In this document: positions 1 to 5,592 of the stretch, piece by piece
Position numbering within the stretch: the stretch's first letter is position 1
Layout of the letters: every line of letters starts with the position of its first letter
Assembly: GCA_030624695.1 (NCBI GenBank)
Contig: JAUXJP010000083.1
Location: forward strand, 1-5,592
Direction of reading: 5' to 3'
Origin: Candidatus Dadabacteria bacterium
GTDB taxonomy: Bacteria; Desulfobacterota_D; UBA1144; Nemesobacterales; JAJCZQ01
Length of the DNA: 5,592 nucleotides
Position numbers and translations under genes: made by a program
Notes under the pieces: generated by a model
What the model was told of the DNA's origin: nothing
Seen by the model: only the letters and a program-made list of their open reading frames with translations
Databases searched by the model: none

Positions 1-772
1 AACCAAACATTCTGCAGATATGTTTTAGCTCCTCTTCTCTACCGGGAAGCGGGTCCATGGGCTGAATTAAATTTTCGAGCTCAAGCTCCTTTCTAACATC
101 CTTGTCTTCCTCCAGTGGAGTACCATATTCACCTGAGTGAAAAAGCCTGTCAAACCTTTTTCTGGGTCTTTGCCCGGGCTGTTCTGCAGAATATCCTACA
201 GCCATAAGCCAAATTGGGACAATGTTTTCTGGAGTTCCAAGTACCTGGGGAAACTCAGCGGGTTTTCTGCCCGTAGCAAGAAGGCATGTACCAAGGCCAA
301 GCTCAGTTGCGGCAAGAAGTGACTGTGCAATTGCCTGTCCTGCCTCTATTCTCAGCAGGTCTTCAGCCTTGTCTTTTGGAAAACTCATGAGCCTTGGATA
401 GGTCTGCTCTGTAAGATGTTTGTATGTCCATCCGTGTGCCGCAGTAATTGCACGCGCGGGGAATAAGACCTGGAATGTCTGGATCAGTTCTTTGTACCAC
501 GCATCCATGTTGACAAGCCAGGCAATTATTATGGGGGCCTGCCGGAGCTGTATTTCATTAAAAGGAGAAGCGCACTCAATGATCTGCTCAAATTTTTCTT
601 CAGGATAAGTTCGTTTGTCGATCACTATCGCTTCTGTAGAATTACAATTACCTTGACATGATGCATACCTTGCCGCCTGTAGTATCATTTGAATTTTCCA
701 TTCTTCCACCTCTTGCCATGGTTTAAAGAATCTCACACTTCTTCTTGTCCCCATTGCTTCAAAAAGTTCCAT
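1..772 (-). CDS. Nitroreductase-family flavoprotein, C-terminal end cut by window edge
   Basis: Reading the minus strand from ATG at 770-772 gives 257 codons with no stop before the window edge, so the C-terminus is missing. Family signs: an N-terminal TRRSVRFF motif (residues 9-16), the typical FMN phosphate-contacting arginine/serine segment; the helix QAIAQSLLAATELGLGTC (146-163), matching the AxQnlxLaAxxLGLGtc block; and VGYSAEQPGQRPRKRF (192-207), the usual Gly-Tyr plus basic tail near the end of nitroreductases. The family uses FMN and NAD(P)H to reduce nitro groups, quinones or other electron-poor substrates, normally as a soluble homodimer; the substrate here cannot be told. Odd points: the usual substrate/FMN loop (APSxxNxQPW) reads ASCQGNCNSTE (37-47) with a Cys-x3-Cys, and at least 45 residues continue past the normal family end. 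The start is fixed because an in-frame TAA directly precedes the ATG and a strong ribosome site lies 6 bases upstream. It is divergent from the next gene and appears to be transcribed alone or first. The family call is secure, the specific role unknown. Confidence 0.88.
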   Translation of the reverse strand, partial: MELFEAMGTRRSVRFFKPWQEVEEWKIQMILQAARYASCQGNCNSTEAIVIDKRTYPEEKFEQIIECASPFNEIQLRQAPIIIAWLVNMDAWYKELIQTFQVLFPARAITAAHGWTYKHLTEQTYPRLMSFPKDKAEDLLRIEAGQAIAQSLLAATELGLGTCLLATGRKPAEFPQVLGTPENIVPIWLMAVGYSAEQPGQRPRKRFDRLFHSGEYGTPLEEDKDVRKELELENLIQPMDPLPGREEELKHICRMFG

Positions 773-778
773 TTACTG

Positions 779-787
779 CCTCCTTTC
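779..787 (-). promoter_or_regulatory. Strong Shine-Dalgarno site of the nitroreductase gene
   Basis: The minus strand reads GAAAGGAGG, then six bases (CAGTAA), then ATG. This is close to a perfect anti-16S match at ideal spacing, and it fixes the start at 772. The last three spacer bases are TAA in the gene's own frame, which rules out an extended N-terminus. Confidence 0.85.
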
Positions 788-851
788 ATTTAAACTATAT
801 TTTAGTAGAATATCGGATAAATATAACACATTTAATAAATTAGTTATGGAT

Positions 852-874
852 CCAATAAGCCCGGGCTTTGTTGG
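852..874. repeat. Inverted repeat around a 12-base perfect palindrome
   Basis: AAGCCCGGGCTT at 857-868 is a perfect palindrome. It is flanked by CCAA (852-855) and TTGG (871-874), which extend the symmetry with a one-base/two-base internal mismatch. It can be drawn as a hairpin with a CCGG loop and two 4-bp stems, or as a dyad binding site. It lies about 80 bases upstream of the nitroreductase start and 190 bases upstream of the membrane protein start, so a regulator site for the divergent pair is possible. There is no T-run directly after it, so an intrinsic terminator is unlikely. The dyad is seen directly; its role is unknown. Confidence 0.45.
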
Positions 875-1064
875 TGCGGTCTTTTCACAAAGCACTTCGA
901 ATAAAAAAGAGTTGAAAAAAGCCGCCTTTATTGAGTTTGGTGTATAAAGATAGCTAATGAGAAAAAGGACTGGCATGTTGAGTTTGTTAATACCATTAGG
1001 ATTGATTACAAGAAAAGAAATATCTTTTTCAAAATGTTAAAAGGGGAAGAAACACCTTGGAAAT

Positions 1065-1538
1065 ATGGAAAAATCTATAATATTACTTTTATTTTTCTCT
1101 TTTGTACTGGCAATTACCAGTTTTTATCTTGGATTTATTAAGCCTTCAAAAAATCTCGGGCATGCAGCAAAATTATTTTTTGTCCTGGTTATCGTGATTT
1201 TGATACCACTTTTTGCAGGCATATTATGGTTTCAAAGCAGTGCTAAGGAAAGACTTATGGATACAGGAATAGTTCCTTATCCAGGTATCGGGGAAACAAT
1301 AGGTATTGCTTTTGGTACGGGTGACAGGCCAGTGTGGTTATTTAGAACCGTTACGGATAAATTGAGTATTGGAAGTTTTTATACTAATGAAAACAACAGG
1401 CCGGGATGGAATCTTACAGAAAGCGGAGAGCAAAGTGCAATACTGATCAATACTGAAAATAAGATGACTATAAAAGCACAGACTGGATCTGAAAAAGGTT
1501 CTGTTATGTACCTTATGGATAAGATCCCTGTAGACTAA
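1065..1538 (+). CDS. Unrecognised small membrane protein, about two transmembrane segments
   Basis: I do not recognise this 157-residue protein. Two strongly hydrophobic stretches are seen: residues 4-24 (the first could instead be a signal anchor) and 37-56. They are joined by a short Lys-rich loop (PSKNLGHAAK, 27-36). A polar domain of about 100 residues follows (58-157), with aromatic and glycine-rich parts such as GIVPYPGIGETIG (68-80) and GSFYTNENNRPGW (103-115). There are no cysteines at all, so it cannot carry or accept a disulfide itself. Orientation in the membrane is unclear, because the positive charges sit both between and after the segments. The ATG at 1065 is the first start after an in-frame stop at 1038-1040. 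The nearest good ribosome-like sequence (AAGGGGAAG, 1041-1049) is about 15 bases away, longer than usual, so initiation may be weak. The stop codon shares one base with the next gene's ATG (TAATG), so the two are surely co-transcribed and probably translationally coupled. Confidence 0.8.
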   Translation: MEKSIILLLFFSFVLAITSFYLGFIKPSKNLGHAAKLFFVLVIVILIPLFAGILWFQSSAKERLMDTGIVPYPGIGETIGIAFGTGDRPVWLFRTVTDKLSIGSFYTNENNRPGWNLTESGEQSAILINTENKMTIKAQTGSEKGSVMYLMDKIPVD

Positions 1539-2122
1539 TGAACATTATATTCTACTTCGACTATATATGTCCTTTTTGTTATGTAGGCACAAAAAGGATG
1601 CTGAAAATTGCAGATGAGTTTGATCTCAGTATTGACTGGAGGGGAATTGAGATTCACCCTGAATTCAGCCCCGAGGGCAAAATAAGAAAAAAATCACCAA
1701 GAAGCAAGCACCTTGCCGAGACCCTCAAAGAGATAACCGATATTGATAACTCTGATATTAAACTTCCTGGCTTTGTAACAAATTCAAGACTTTGCCTTGA
1801 AGCATCAGAATTTTCAAAAACAAAAGGAAAATTTACGGAGTTTCATACTACTGCTTTTGATTATTTTTTTAATCAAAAAGAAAACATTGGTAAAATTGAG
1901 ACTATATTAAATATAGGTAAAATTGCAGGACTGGACACAGGCGAACTTGAAGACAATCTTAAAAAAAGGTTAATGAAGAAGCAGATTGAAGAAAACCAAA
2001 AGTCAGCAGATGATAATATTGTTATAGGGGTCCCTACATTATATTTTAATGAATTCAGGGTACATGGAGTACAGTCTCCTGATATTTATAGAAATATAAT
2101 TAAAAAACATCTTCTTAACTAA
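1538..2122 (+). CDS. Cytoplasmic DsbA/FrnE-like thioredoxin-fold oxidoreductase
   Basis: This 194-residue protein starts directly with the first thioredoxin-fold strand (MNIIFYFDYICPFCYVG) and has no signal peptide, so it should act in the cytoplasm. The redox motif is CPFC (Cys11 and Cys14). The following strand, DWRGIEIHPEF (33-43), resembles the WRpFELnPd block of FrnE proteins and 2-hydroxychromene-2-carboxylate isomerases. A helical insertion (about 55-155) follows, and the fold closes with GVPTLYFNEFRVHGVQ (164-179), holding the cis-proline loop (Val-Pro-Thr, 165-167) that faces the CxxC. The family performs dithiol/disulfide exchange or isomerisation; a glutathione-dependent isomerase is the alternative, but the intact CxxC favours redox chemistry. 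One further cysteine is Cys86. At 194 residues it is slightly short for FrnE and lacks a second C-terminal cysteine pair. The ATG overlaps the previous stop as TAATG and has no clear ribosome site of its own, so translation probably depends on the upstream gene. The fold is secure, the substrate unknown. Confidence 0.87.
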   Translation: MNIIFYFDYICPFCYVGTKRMLKIADEFDLSIDWRGIEIHPEFSPEGKIRKKSPRSKHLAETLKEITDIDNSDIKLPGFVTNSRLCLEASEFSKTKGKFTEFHTTAFDYFFNQKENIGKIETILNIGKIAGLDTGELEDNLKKRLMKKQIEENQKSADDNIVIGVPTLYFNEFRVHGVQSPDIYRNIIKKHLLN

Positions 2123-2187
2123 CTTACGTCCTGTTCAGTAAATCCTTTTATAAAAAACAGTTTTTGTTATATAGATCGTATACTTTT

Positions 2188-3414
2188 TTATTTTATCTTG
2201 AGCTTCACTTCGTCAATGGACCGGTTTGTAGCCCTGGTAATTTCAAAAGTTTTATTACCAAAAACAATCTTTTCACCAACCCCGGGAAATGAGCCATACT
2301 TATAGAGTAAAAACCCCCCGAGCGTATCGTATTCTTCTCCCTCCGGGACAGCAAGTCCTATATCATCATTAATCTGCTCAATCTCTACTATGGGATTTAT
2401 TAAATAAGTTTTTTCCCCTGTCTTTCTCCAAAGCCTTGAACCCTTGTCATATTCATCCTCAATCTCACCGACAACTTCCTCAAGAATGTCTTCAAGTGTA
2501 ATTGCACCAACAGCTCCACCGTATTCATCCACCACTATTGCCATTCCGGTCCTTCCTTCTTTCATCTCATCCAGCAGTTCGTTTACAAGTTTGGATTCTG
2601 GAACATAAAATGGTTTTAGTGCAAATTTGTTCACTTTGTCTTCGGGATTTGTATTTCCAAGCAGGTAAAAGGAATGAAGAATCGCAGTAATATTATCAAT
2701 ACGTTCATCGTAAATAGGAATCCTTGTATGACCTGTTTTTTTTATGAGTTTGATTGCATCATCAATAGTAGAATCCCGGTCGAGGGCATCAATGTTAACA
2801 AGCGGTATCATAATTTCATCAACCGTGGTTTCCGAAAATCCAAATATTCTTTTTAATACTCTTGTATGAATATCGGTAATTGGTTTTTCTTTGTCACCTT
2901 CAAGCACATCAAGCAGTTCATCCCTTGTAATAGAGGAATTTTTTTTCTTACCGATCAGCTTCATCAGGAAGGCAGTAAAAAAACTTACAATGATCAATAT
3001 TGGGTAAAAAATCCTCGAAGCTACCCACAACGGATATATAGCCCAGAGTATAATACTGTTTCTTTTACTCTGGAATACTGCTTTTGGTACTACCTGCCCA
3101 AAAATAACAATTAATGGTGAAAGTATTAGAACTGTGTAAAACTCACTGCTTTTACCGTAATTTTTTTCTATATAAAAGGTAAGGATCAGCGTGCTAAGTA
3201 TAAGTGCAAGATTTATACCCACAAGAGACGTACTCAGGTATTTATCCACTTCGTTGTAGGCACTAAGTACAAGTTTTGCACTTTTGGATCCATTATTAGC
3301 AAGGGACCTGATTTTAATCTTGTCACATGATATGAGTGCAATTTCTGATCCTGCAAAAAAGGCCTGGAGCATCAACAGTATTGCAATTGATAAAATTACG
3401 ATCTCAAGCGACAT
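2188..3414 (-). CDS. CNNM/CorC (HlyC/CorC) family membrane protein with CBS pair, second of a tandem
   Basis: This 408-residue protein has the full family layout: a DUF21/CNNM membrane domain (about 1-155, hydrophobic segments near 3-28, 60-81, 92-113 and 122-155), CBS1 (about 200-254), CBS2 (about 266-320) and the CorC_HlyC C-terminal domain (about 335-408, with YDTLGGFLLYKYGSFPG at 362-378). Relatives act in Mg2+/Co2+ export or tolerance in the inner membrane, with the CBS pair binding adenine nucleotides; older annotations as hemolysin are misleading. The membrane motif FAGSEIALIS (20-29) is intact. Two departures are seen: the usual GExxPK motif reads GQVVPK (106-111, Glu to Gln), and CBS1 has TAILHSFYLL (243-252) where a GilxxkDLl pattern is normal. 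CBS2 keeps GAITLED (303-309). The start at 3412-3414 lies inside the end of the upstream paralogue (11-base overlap) behind a GAGGGGG ribosome site at 6 bases. The family call is sure; the ion and direction of transport are not. Confidence 0.93.
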   Translation of the reverse strand: MSLEIVILSIAILLMLQAFFAGSEIALISCDKIKIRSLANNGSKSAKLVLSAYNEVDKYLSTSLVGINLALILSTLILTFYIEKNYGKSSEFYTVLILSPLIVIFGQVVPKAVFQSKRNSIILWAIYPLWVASRIFYPILIIVSFFTAFLMKLIGKKKNSSITRDELLDVLEGDKEKPITDIHTRVLKRIFGFSETTVDEIMIPLVNIDALDRDSTIDDAIKLIKKTGHTRIPIYDERIDNITAILHSFYLLGNTNPEDKVNKFALKPFYVPESKLVNELLDEMKEGRTGMAIVVDEYGGAVGAITLEDILEEVVGEIEDEYDKGSRLWRKTGEKTYLINPIVEIEQINDDIGLAVPEGEEYDTLGGFLLYKYGSFPGVGEKIVFGNKTFEITRATNRSIDEVKLKIK

Positions 3415-4759
3415 CAGATACCCCCTCGTTTGCTACTTCTATTTTAAGTTCGGAAATTCGTTTCTTGTGGATTTTTTGAACCGTAAACTTTAAACCCCCG
3501 AATACTATTGATTCTTCCTCGACAGGAAATCTTCCAAAGAGGTTAAAAATAAATCCTCCGAGTGTTTCATGTTCTTCTTCAAGTGGTAGTATCGAGCTTT
3601 CAAGAATCTCGCCTAATCTGTTTAAACCCCCGAACCTTGTAACCATAAAAAGGTAGTTTTCATTAAAATCCTCTATTTTCATTGCGCCGGGTAAAAATAG
3701 AGAATTGCCGATAAATTTTGGCTCGGTCTTTACATCCATCTGCGTTTCATCTTCAATCTCACCGAAAAGGACTTCCAGAATGTCTTCCATGGTGACCAGT
3801 CCGTCCACCCTTCCGTATTCATCCACTACAATTGCCATATGTATCCTGTTTCTCTGGAATTCCCCGAGAAGCTCAAAGGCCATTTTTGTGCGTGGAATAA
3901 AGTAAGTTTTTTTAAGGTAGTCAGTGATAGGTTTTTCGTCTATTTTTTGCCCGTAGTCATTTGAAGTAAGAAGGTCTTTACTATAGAGAATCCCAATAAT
4001 ATTATTTACATCATCCTTATAGACAGGTGTTCTAGAATACCCCCTTTTTTTAATTTCATAGATTGCCTCACTTATTTTACTTTCAGAGGAAAGGGAAAAA
4101 CAGTCAATGTTGGGAGTCATTATTTTATAAACGGGAATGTTTTCAAGTTTATAAAAACTGCTTACAAGTTTGTTCTCAAGCTCGTTTAACACACCTTCTT
4201 CATTTCCAATACCTACAAGTATTTTTAATTCGTCGGTGGAAAAACTGTTGTGCTGCTGATAATCGAGGTCATCAACAAAGAGTTTAGTAAATCCAATGGA
4301 TATAATCATTAGTACCCATCTGATTGGTGTAATAAGTATATGAAAAATGTTTAATGGGTGGGATACTGCCTTAGCAACAATCCGGGGAAATTTAACAGCA
4401 ATTGTCTTGGGGCCTATTTCCCCGAATAGAAGTAATACGGGAGATGCTATCGCAATGGATATAACAGCAACCGTCTTCTCAGAATATTCCGTAAGAAGCT
4501 GGTGCACGGTAAGCCCCACAATGCTTGAAAAAGCAACGTTTGCAACTTCATCTGCAAAAAGGATTGTTATAATTAATTTAAAAGGATTACTCAGAAGCTT
4601 CTGTATAACATTACTCGTTCTGGAGTTTTCCTTAAAAAGGCTTTGTTTCTGGTGTCTGCCAAGTGAAAATAATGATCCCTCTGCAAAACAGAAAAATGCA
4701 GAACCAAAAAGCAGCAGAAATATAAGAAATAAATTATACGCTAATGGTATATCATCCAT
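3404..4759 (-). CDS. CNNM/CorC (HlyC/CorC) family membrane protein with CBS pair, first of a tandem
   Basis: This 451-residue protein has the same layout as its neighbour: DUF21/CNNM membrane domain (hydrophobic segments near 8-28, 59-84, 97-118 and 136-162), CBS1 (about 214-266), CBS2 (about 279-336) and a CorC_HlyC domain (about 348-440). GEIGPKTIA (113-121) is the intact GExxPK motif, and DEVANVAFSS (70-79) matches the Asn-containing second membrane motif. CBS2 carries HMAIVVDEYGRVDG (307-320) and GLVTMEDIL (320-328), a good nucleotide-binding Gly-x-x-Thr-x-x-Asp pattern; CBS1 keeps GILYSKDLL (256-264). Odd points: the first membrane motif, usually FSGxE, reads FCFAE (23-27), and the C-terminal domain has about 17 extra residues (around 370-397) compared with the paralogue before HETLGGFIF (397-405). 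Start: ATG at 4757-4759, 7 bases after the thiL stop, without a clear ribosome site, so coupling to thiL is likely. Probable role: divalent cation (Mg2+/Co2+) transport or its control in the inner membrane. The two proteins are diverged from each other, so this is not a recent duplication. Confidence 0.93.
   Translation of the reverse strand: MDDIPLAYNLFLIFLLLFGSAFFCFAEGSLFSLGRHQKQSLFKENSRTSNVIQKLLSNPFKLIITILFADEVANVAFSSIVGLTVHQLLTEYSEKTVAVISIAIASPVLLLFGEIGPKTIAVKFPRIVAKAVSHPLNIFHILITPIRWVLMIISIGFTKLFVDDLDYQQHNSFSTDELKILVGIGNEEGVLNELENKLVSSFYKLENIPVYKIMTPNIDCFSLSSESKISEAIYEIKKRGYSRTPVYKDDVNNIIGILYSKDLLTSNDYGQKIDEKPITDYLKKTYFIPRTKMAFELLGEFQRNRIHMAIVVDEYGRVDGLVTMEDILEVLFGEIEDETQMDVKTEPKFIGNSLFLPGAMKIEDFNENYLFMVTRFGGLNRLGEILESSILPLEEEHETLGGFIFNLFGRFPVEEESIVFGGLKFTVQKIHKKRISELKIEVANEGVSDVA
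3421..3427 (-). promoter_or_regulatory. Ribosome binding site inside the upstream CNNM gene
   Basis: The minus strand reads GAGGGGG, then TATCTG, then ATG. The site lies within the last codons of the upstream paralogue, and that gene's TGA (3404-3406) falls just after the new start, so terminating ribosomes can restart. It supports the start at 3414 and near-equal production of the two proteins. Confidence 0.7.
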
Positions 4760-4766
4760 TTAATTA

Positions 4767-5592
4767 CTAAAGATGCACAAACCCCTTTTTTCTGTATTTA
4801 AATATTTTATTATCATGTCCGTAAAGGTCTATTCTTTTTTTATCAGTCACAATTCCTACCTCTGAAATATTAACATCAAGCTCATCCTTTAAATAATTGA
4901 TTTTTTCCCTGTTACTTTCGTGCGAAGAGAAGAGAAGTTCATAATCTTCGCCCCCTGAAAGTGCAAAAAAAAGTGGGTCTTCATCTGAATTTTTTAAATC
5001 TGTATAGTTTTTGGAAAGTGGAAGTTTATCTATAAAAATATCAGCCCCCGTTCCATGTGCAACGGTAATTCTTTCAAGATCGATTAAAAAACCGTCACTG
5101 ATATCAATCATGGATGTAGCAACCCGGTGATCTCCAAGTGATTTTCCTGCATTTATTCTTGCGGTTGGATTCGTATGCCTTTTTTCAAGATATTCGTCCC
5201 TCTCTTTATTTCCTGGCCTTAGAAGTTCGAGTCCTTTTGCCGAATCCCCTAGAGTGCCGGTAACAAATAATAGATCCCCGGCACATGCTCCTGACCTTTT
5301 GACTACTTTATCCTGATCTGTTTCACCAATAACCGTTATATCAATAAAGAGTTGATCACTGGTAGTAATATTACCCCCTATAAGTTCAATTCCGTATTCA
5401 TCTGCGGCTTCTTCAAATCCATCCAATAGTTCATCAATTAGATTCTGAGGGGTGCATTTGGAAATCCCGATTGTTGATAAAAAATAGTTGGGTTTGCCGC
5501 CCATAGCAGCTATATCACTTACCGATGCCGAAACTGCTTTTTTTGATATTTCACGGTATGTCATATAAGAAGTTAAAAAATGTATTCCTTCA
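4767..5592 (-). CDS. thiL: Thiamine-monophosphate kinase ThiL, N-terminal part cut by window edge
   Basis: ThiL phosphorylates thiamine phosphate to thiamine diphosphate with ATP and Mg2+ in the cytoplasm, the last step of cofactor synthesis. The frame is open to the right edge, giving 274 visible residues beginning EGIHFLTSYM, which aligns with the VEGxHF motif of the family, so only about 50 N-terminal residues (including the first acidic metal site) are missing. The Met at 5562-5564 is internal, not the start. Further signatures by visible residue: SDIAAMGG (25-32), GGN (72-74), RSGACAGDLLFVTGTLGDSA (99-118), MIDISDGFLIDL (161-172), SGGEDYELLF (212-221) and a terminal GFVHL resembling the usual Gly-Tyr/Trp-Asp-His-Phe end. 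The GGN triplet is GGD in many ThiL proteins, where the Asp binds metal; GGN variants may occur naturally. It is the first visible gene of the minus-strand operon with the two CNNM genes. Identification is close to certain. Confidence 0.95.
   Translation of the reverse strand, partial: EGIHFLTSYMTYREISKKAVSASVSDIAAMGGKPNYFLSTIGISKCTPQNLIDELLDGFEEAADEYGIELIGGNITTSDQLFIDITVIGETDQDKVVKRSGACAGDLLFVTGTLGDSAKGLELLRPGNKERDEYLEKRHTNPTARINAGKSLGDHRVATSMIDISDGFLIDLERITVAHGTGADIFIDKLPLSKNYTDLKNSDEDPLFFALSGGEDYELLFSSHESNREKINYLKDELDVNISEVGIVTDKKRIDLYGHDNKIFKYRKKGFVHL

Larger units (their letters stand above)
773..1064. other. Divergent intergenic region, no convincing gene
   Basis: These 292 bases separate the divergent starts of the nitroreductase (minus) and the small membrane protein (plus), so both promoters should lie here. 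What can be seen: a 12-base perfect palindrome at 857-868; a 67-codon minus frame (773-976) ending at the TAA that abuts the nitroreductase ATG, with no ribosome site; a 33-codon plus frame (846-947, MDPISPGFVG...) with no ribosome site; and a 21-codon plus frame (975-1040) that has an AAGGA five bases before its ATG. The middle part (about 855-935) is less AT-rich than its flanks. A weak sigma70-like pair for the plus strand is TTGTTA (984-989), 17 bases, TACAAG (1007-1012), only 4 of 6 matches in each box. I see no RNA gene fold or mobile-element end that I can defend. Confidence 0.6.

Noticed and set aside
773..976. 67-codon minus-strand open frame directly upstream of and in frame with the nitroreductase
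   Set aside because: There is no ribosome site before its ATG, the composition is not convincingly protein-like, it overlaps a better-looking plus frame, and its TAA lies in the spacer between the nitroreductase ribosome site and its ATG.
984..1012. Sigma70-like promoter TTGTTA-17-TACAAG for the membrane protein gene
   Set aside because: Only four of six bases match in each box, which is common by chance in AT-rich DNA; mentioned in the intergenic entry but not called as a feature.
2150..2170. Weak hairpin between the convergent genes (ATAAAAAA ... TTTTTGTTAT)
   Set aside because: The stem is all A-T with a bulged G and no clean T-run follows, so I would not call it an intrinsic terminator, although the convergent gap is where one is expected.
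2866..3114. 82-codon plus-strand frame opposite the second CNNM gene, and other similar short frames
   Set aside because: They lie fully inside conserved minus-strand coding sequence, without ribosome sites or recognisable domains.
4347..4763. 138-codon plus-strand open frame opposite the first CNNM gene
   Set aside because: It is antisense to a strongly conserved membrane-domain coding region, has no family features and is a shadow of that gene.
5562..5564. Met codon as start of ThiL
   Set aside because: The frame continues upstream as EGIHFLTSY, a conserved ThiL motif, so the true start is beyond the window.

Overview
The window is an ordinary-looking stretch of bacterial chromosome, AT-rich over most of its length, with six protein genes packed closely. 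Two of them run off the edges. The mix of a thiamine-monophosphate kinase, two CNNM/CorC-type membrane proteins with CBS domains, a cytoplasmic DsbA-like oxidoreductase and an FMN nitroreductase suggests a Gram-negative, possibly anaerobic lineage such as Desulfobacterota, Nitrospirota or Nitrospinota. That placement is an impression from protein style only and is weak. No rRNA, tRNA, CRISPR array, insertion sequence or integrase gene was seen.

Layout from left to right: (1) bases 1-772, minus strand, a nitroreductase-family protein lacking its C-terminal end, with a strong ribosome binding site; it is visibly richer in G+C than the rest. (2) Bases 773-1064, a divergent intergenic stretch with a 12-base perfect palindrome and some short open frames, none convincing as a gene. 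(3) Bases 1065-2122, plus strand, a two-gene unit: a small unrecognised membrane protein whose stop codon shares one base with the start codon of a DsbA/FrnE-like thioredoxin-fold protein. (4) Bases 2123-2187, a short convergent gap. (5) Bases 2188-5592, minus strand, transcribed right to left: thiL (N-terminal end missing), then two tandem CNNM/CorC-family proteins. ThiL stops 7 bases before the first CNNM gene, and the two CNNM genes overlap by 11 bases, so the three are very probably one operon.

ThiL makes thiamine diphosphate with ATP and Mg2+. CNNM/CorC proteins move or help to move Mg2+ or related divalent cations across the inner membrane. A shared magnesium theme is possible but is inference. 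The most interesting point is that the two tandem CNNM proteins are degenerate at different conserved sites, which suits an obligate heterodimer or a transporter-plus-regulator pair. I did not find a clear previously undescribed system; the membrane protein/DsbA-like pair and the intergenic remnant are the other places worth checking.
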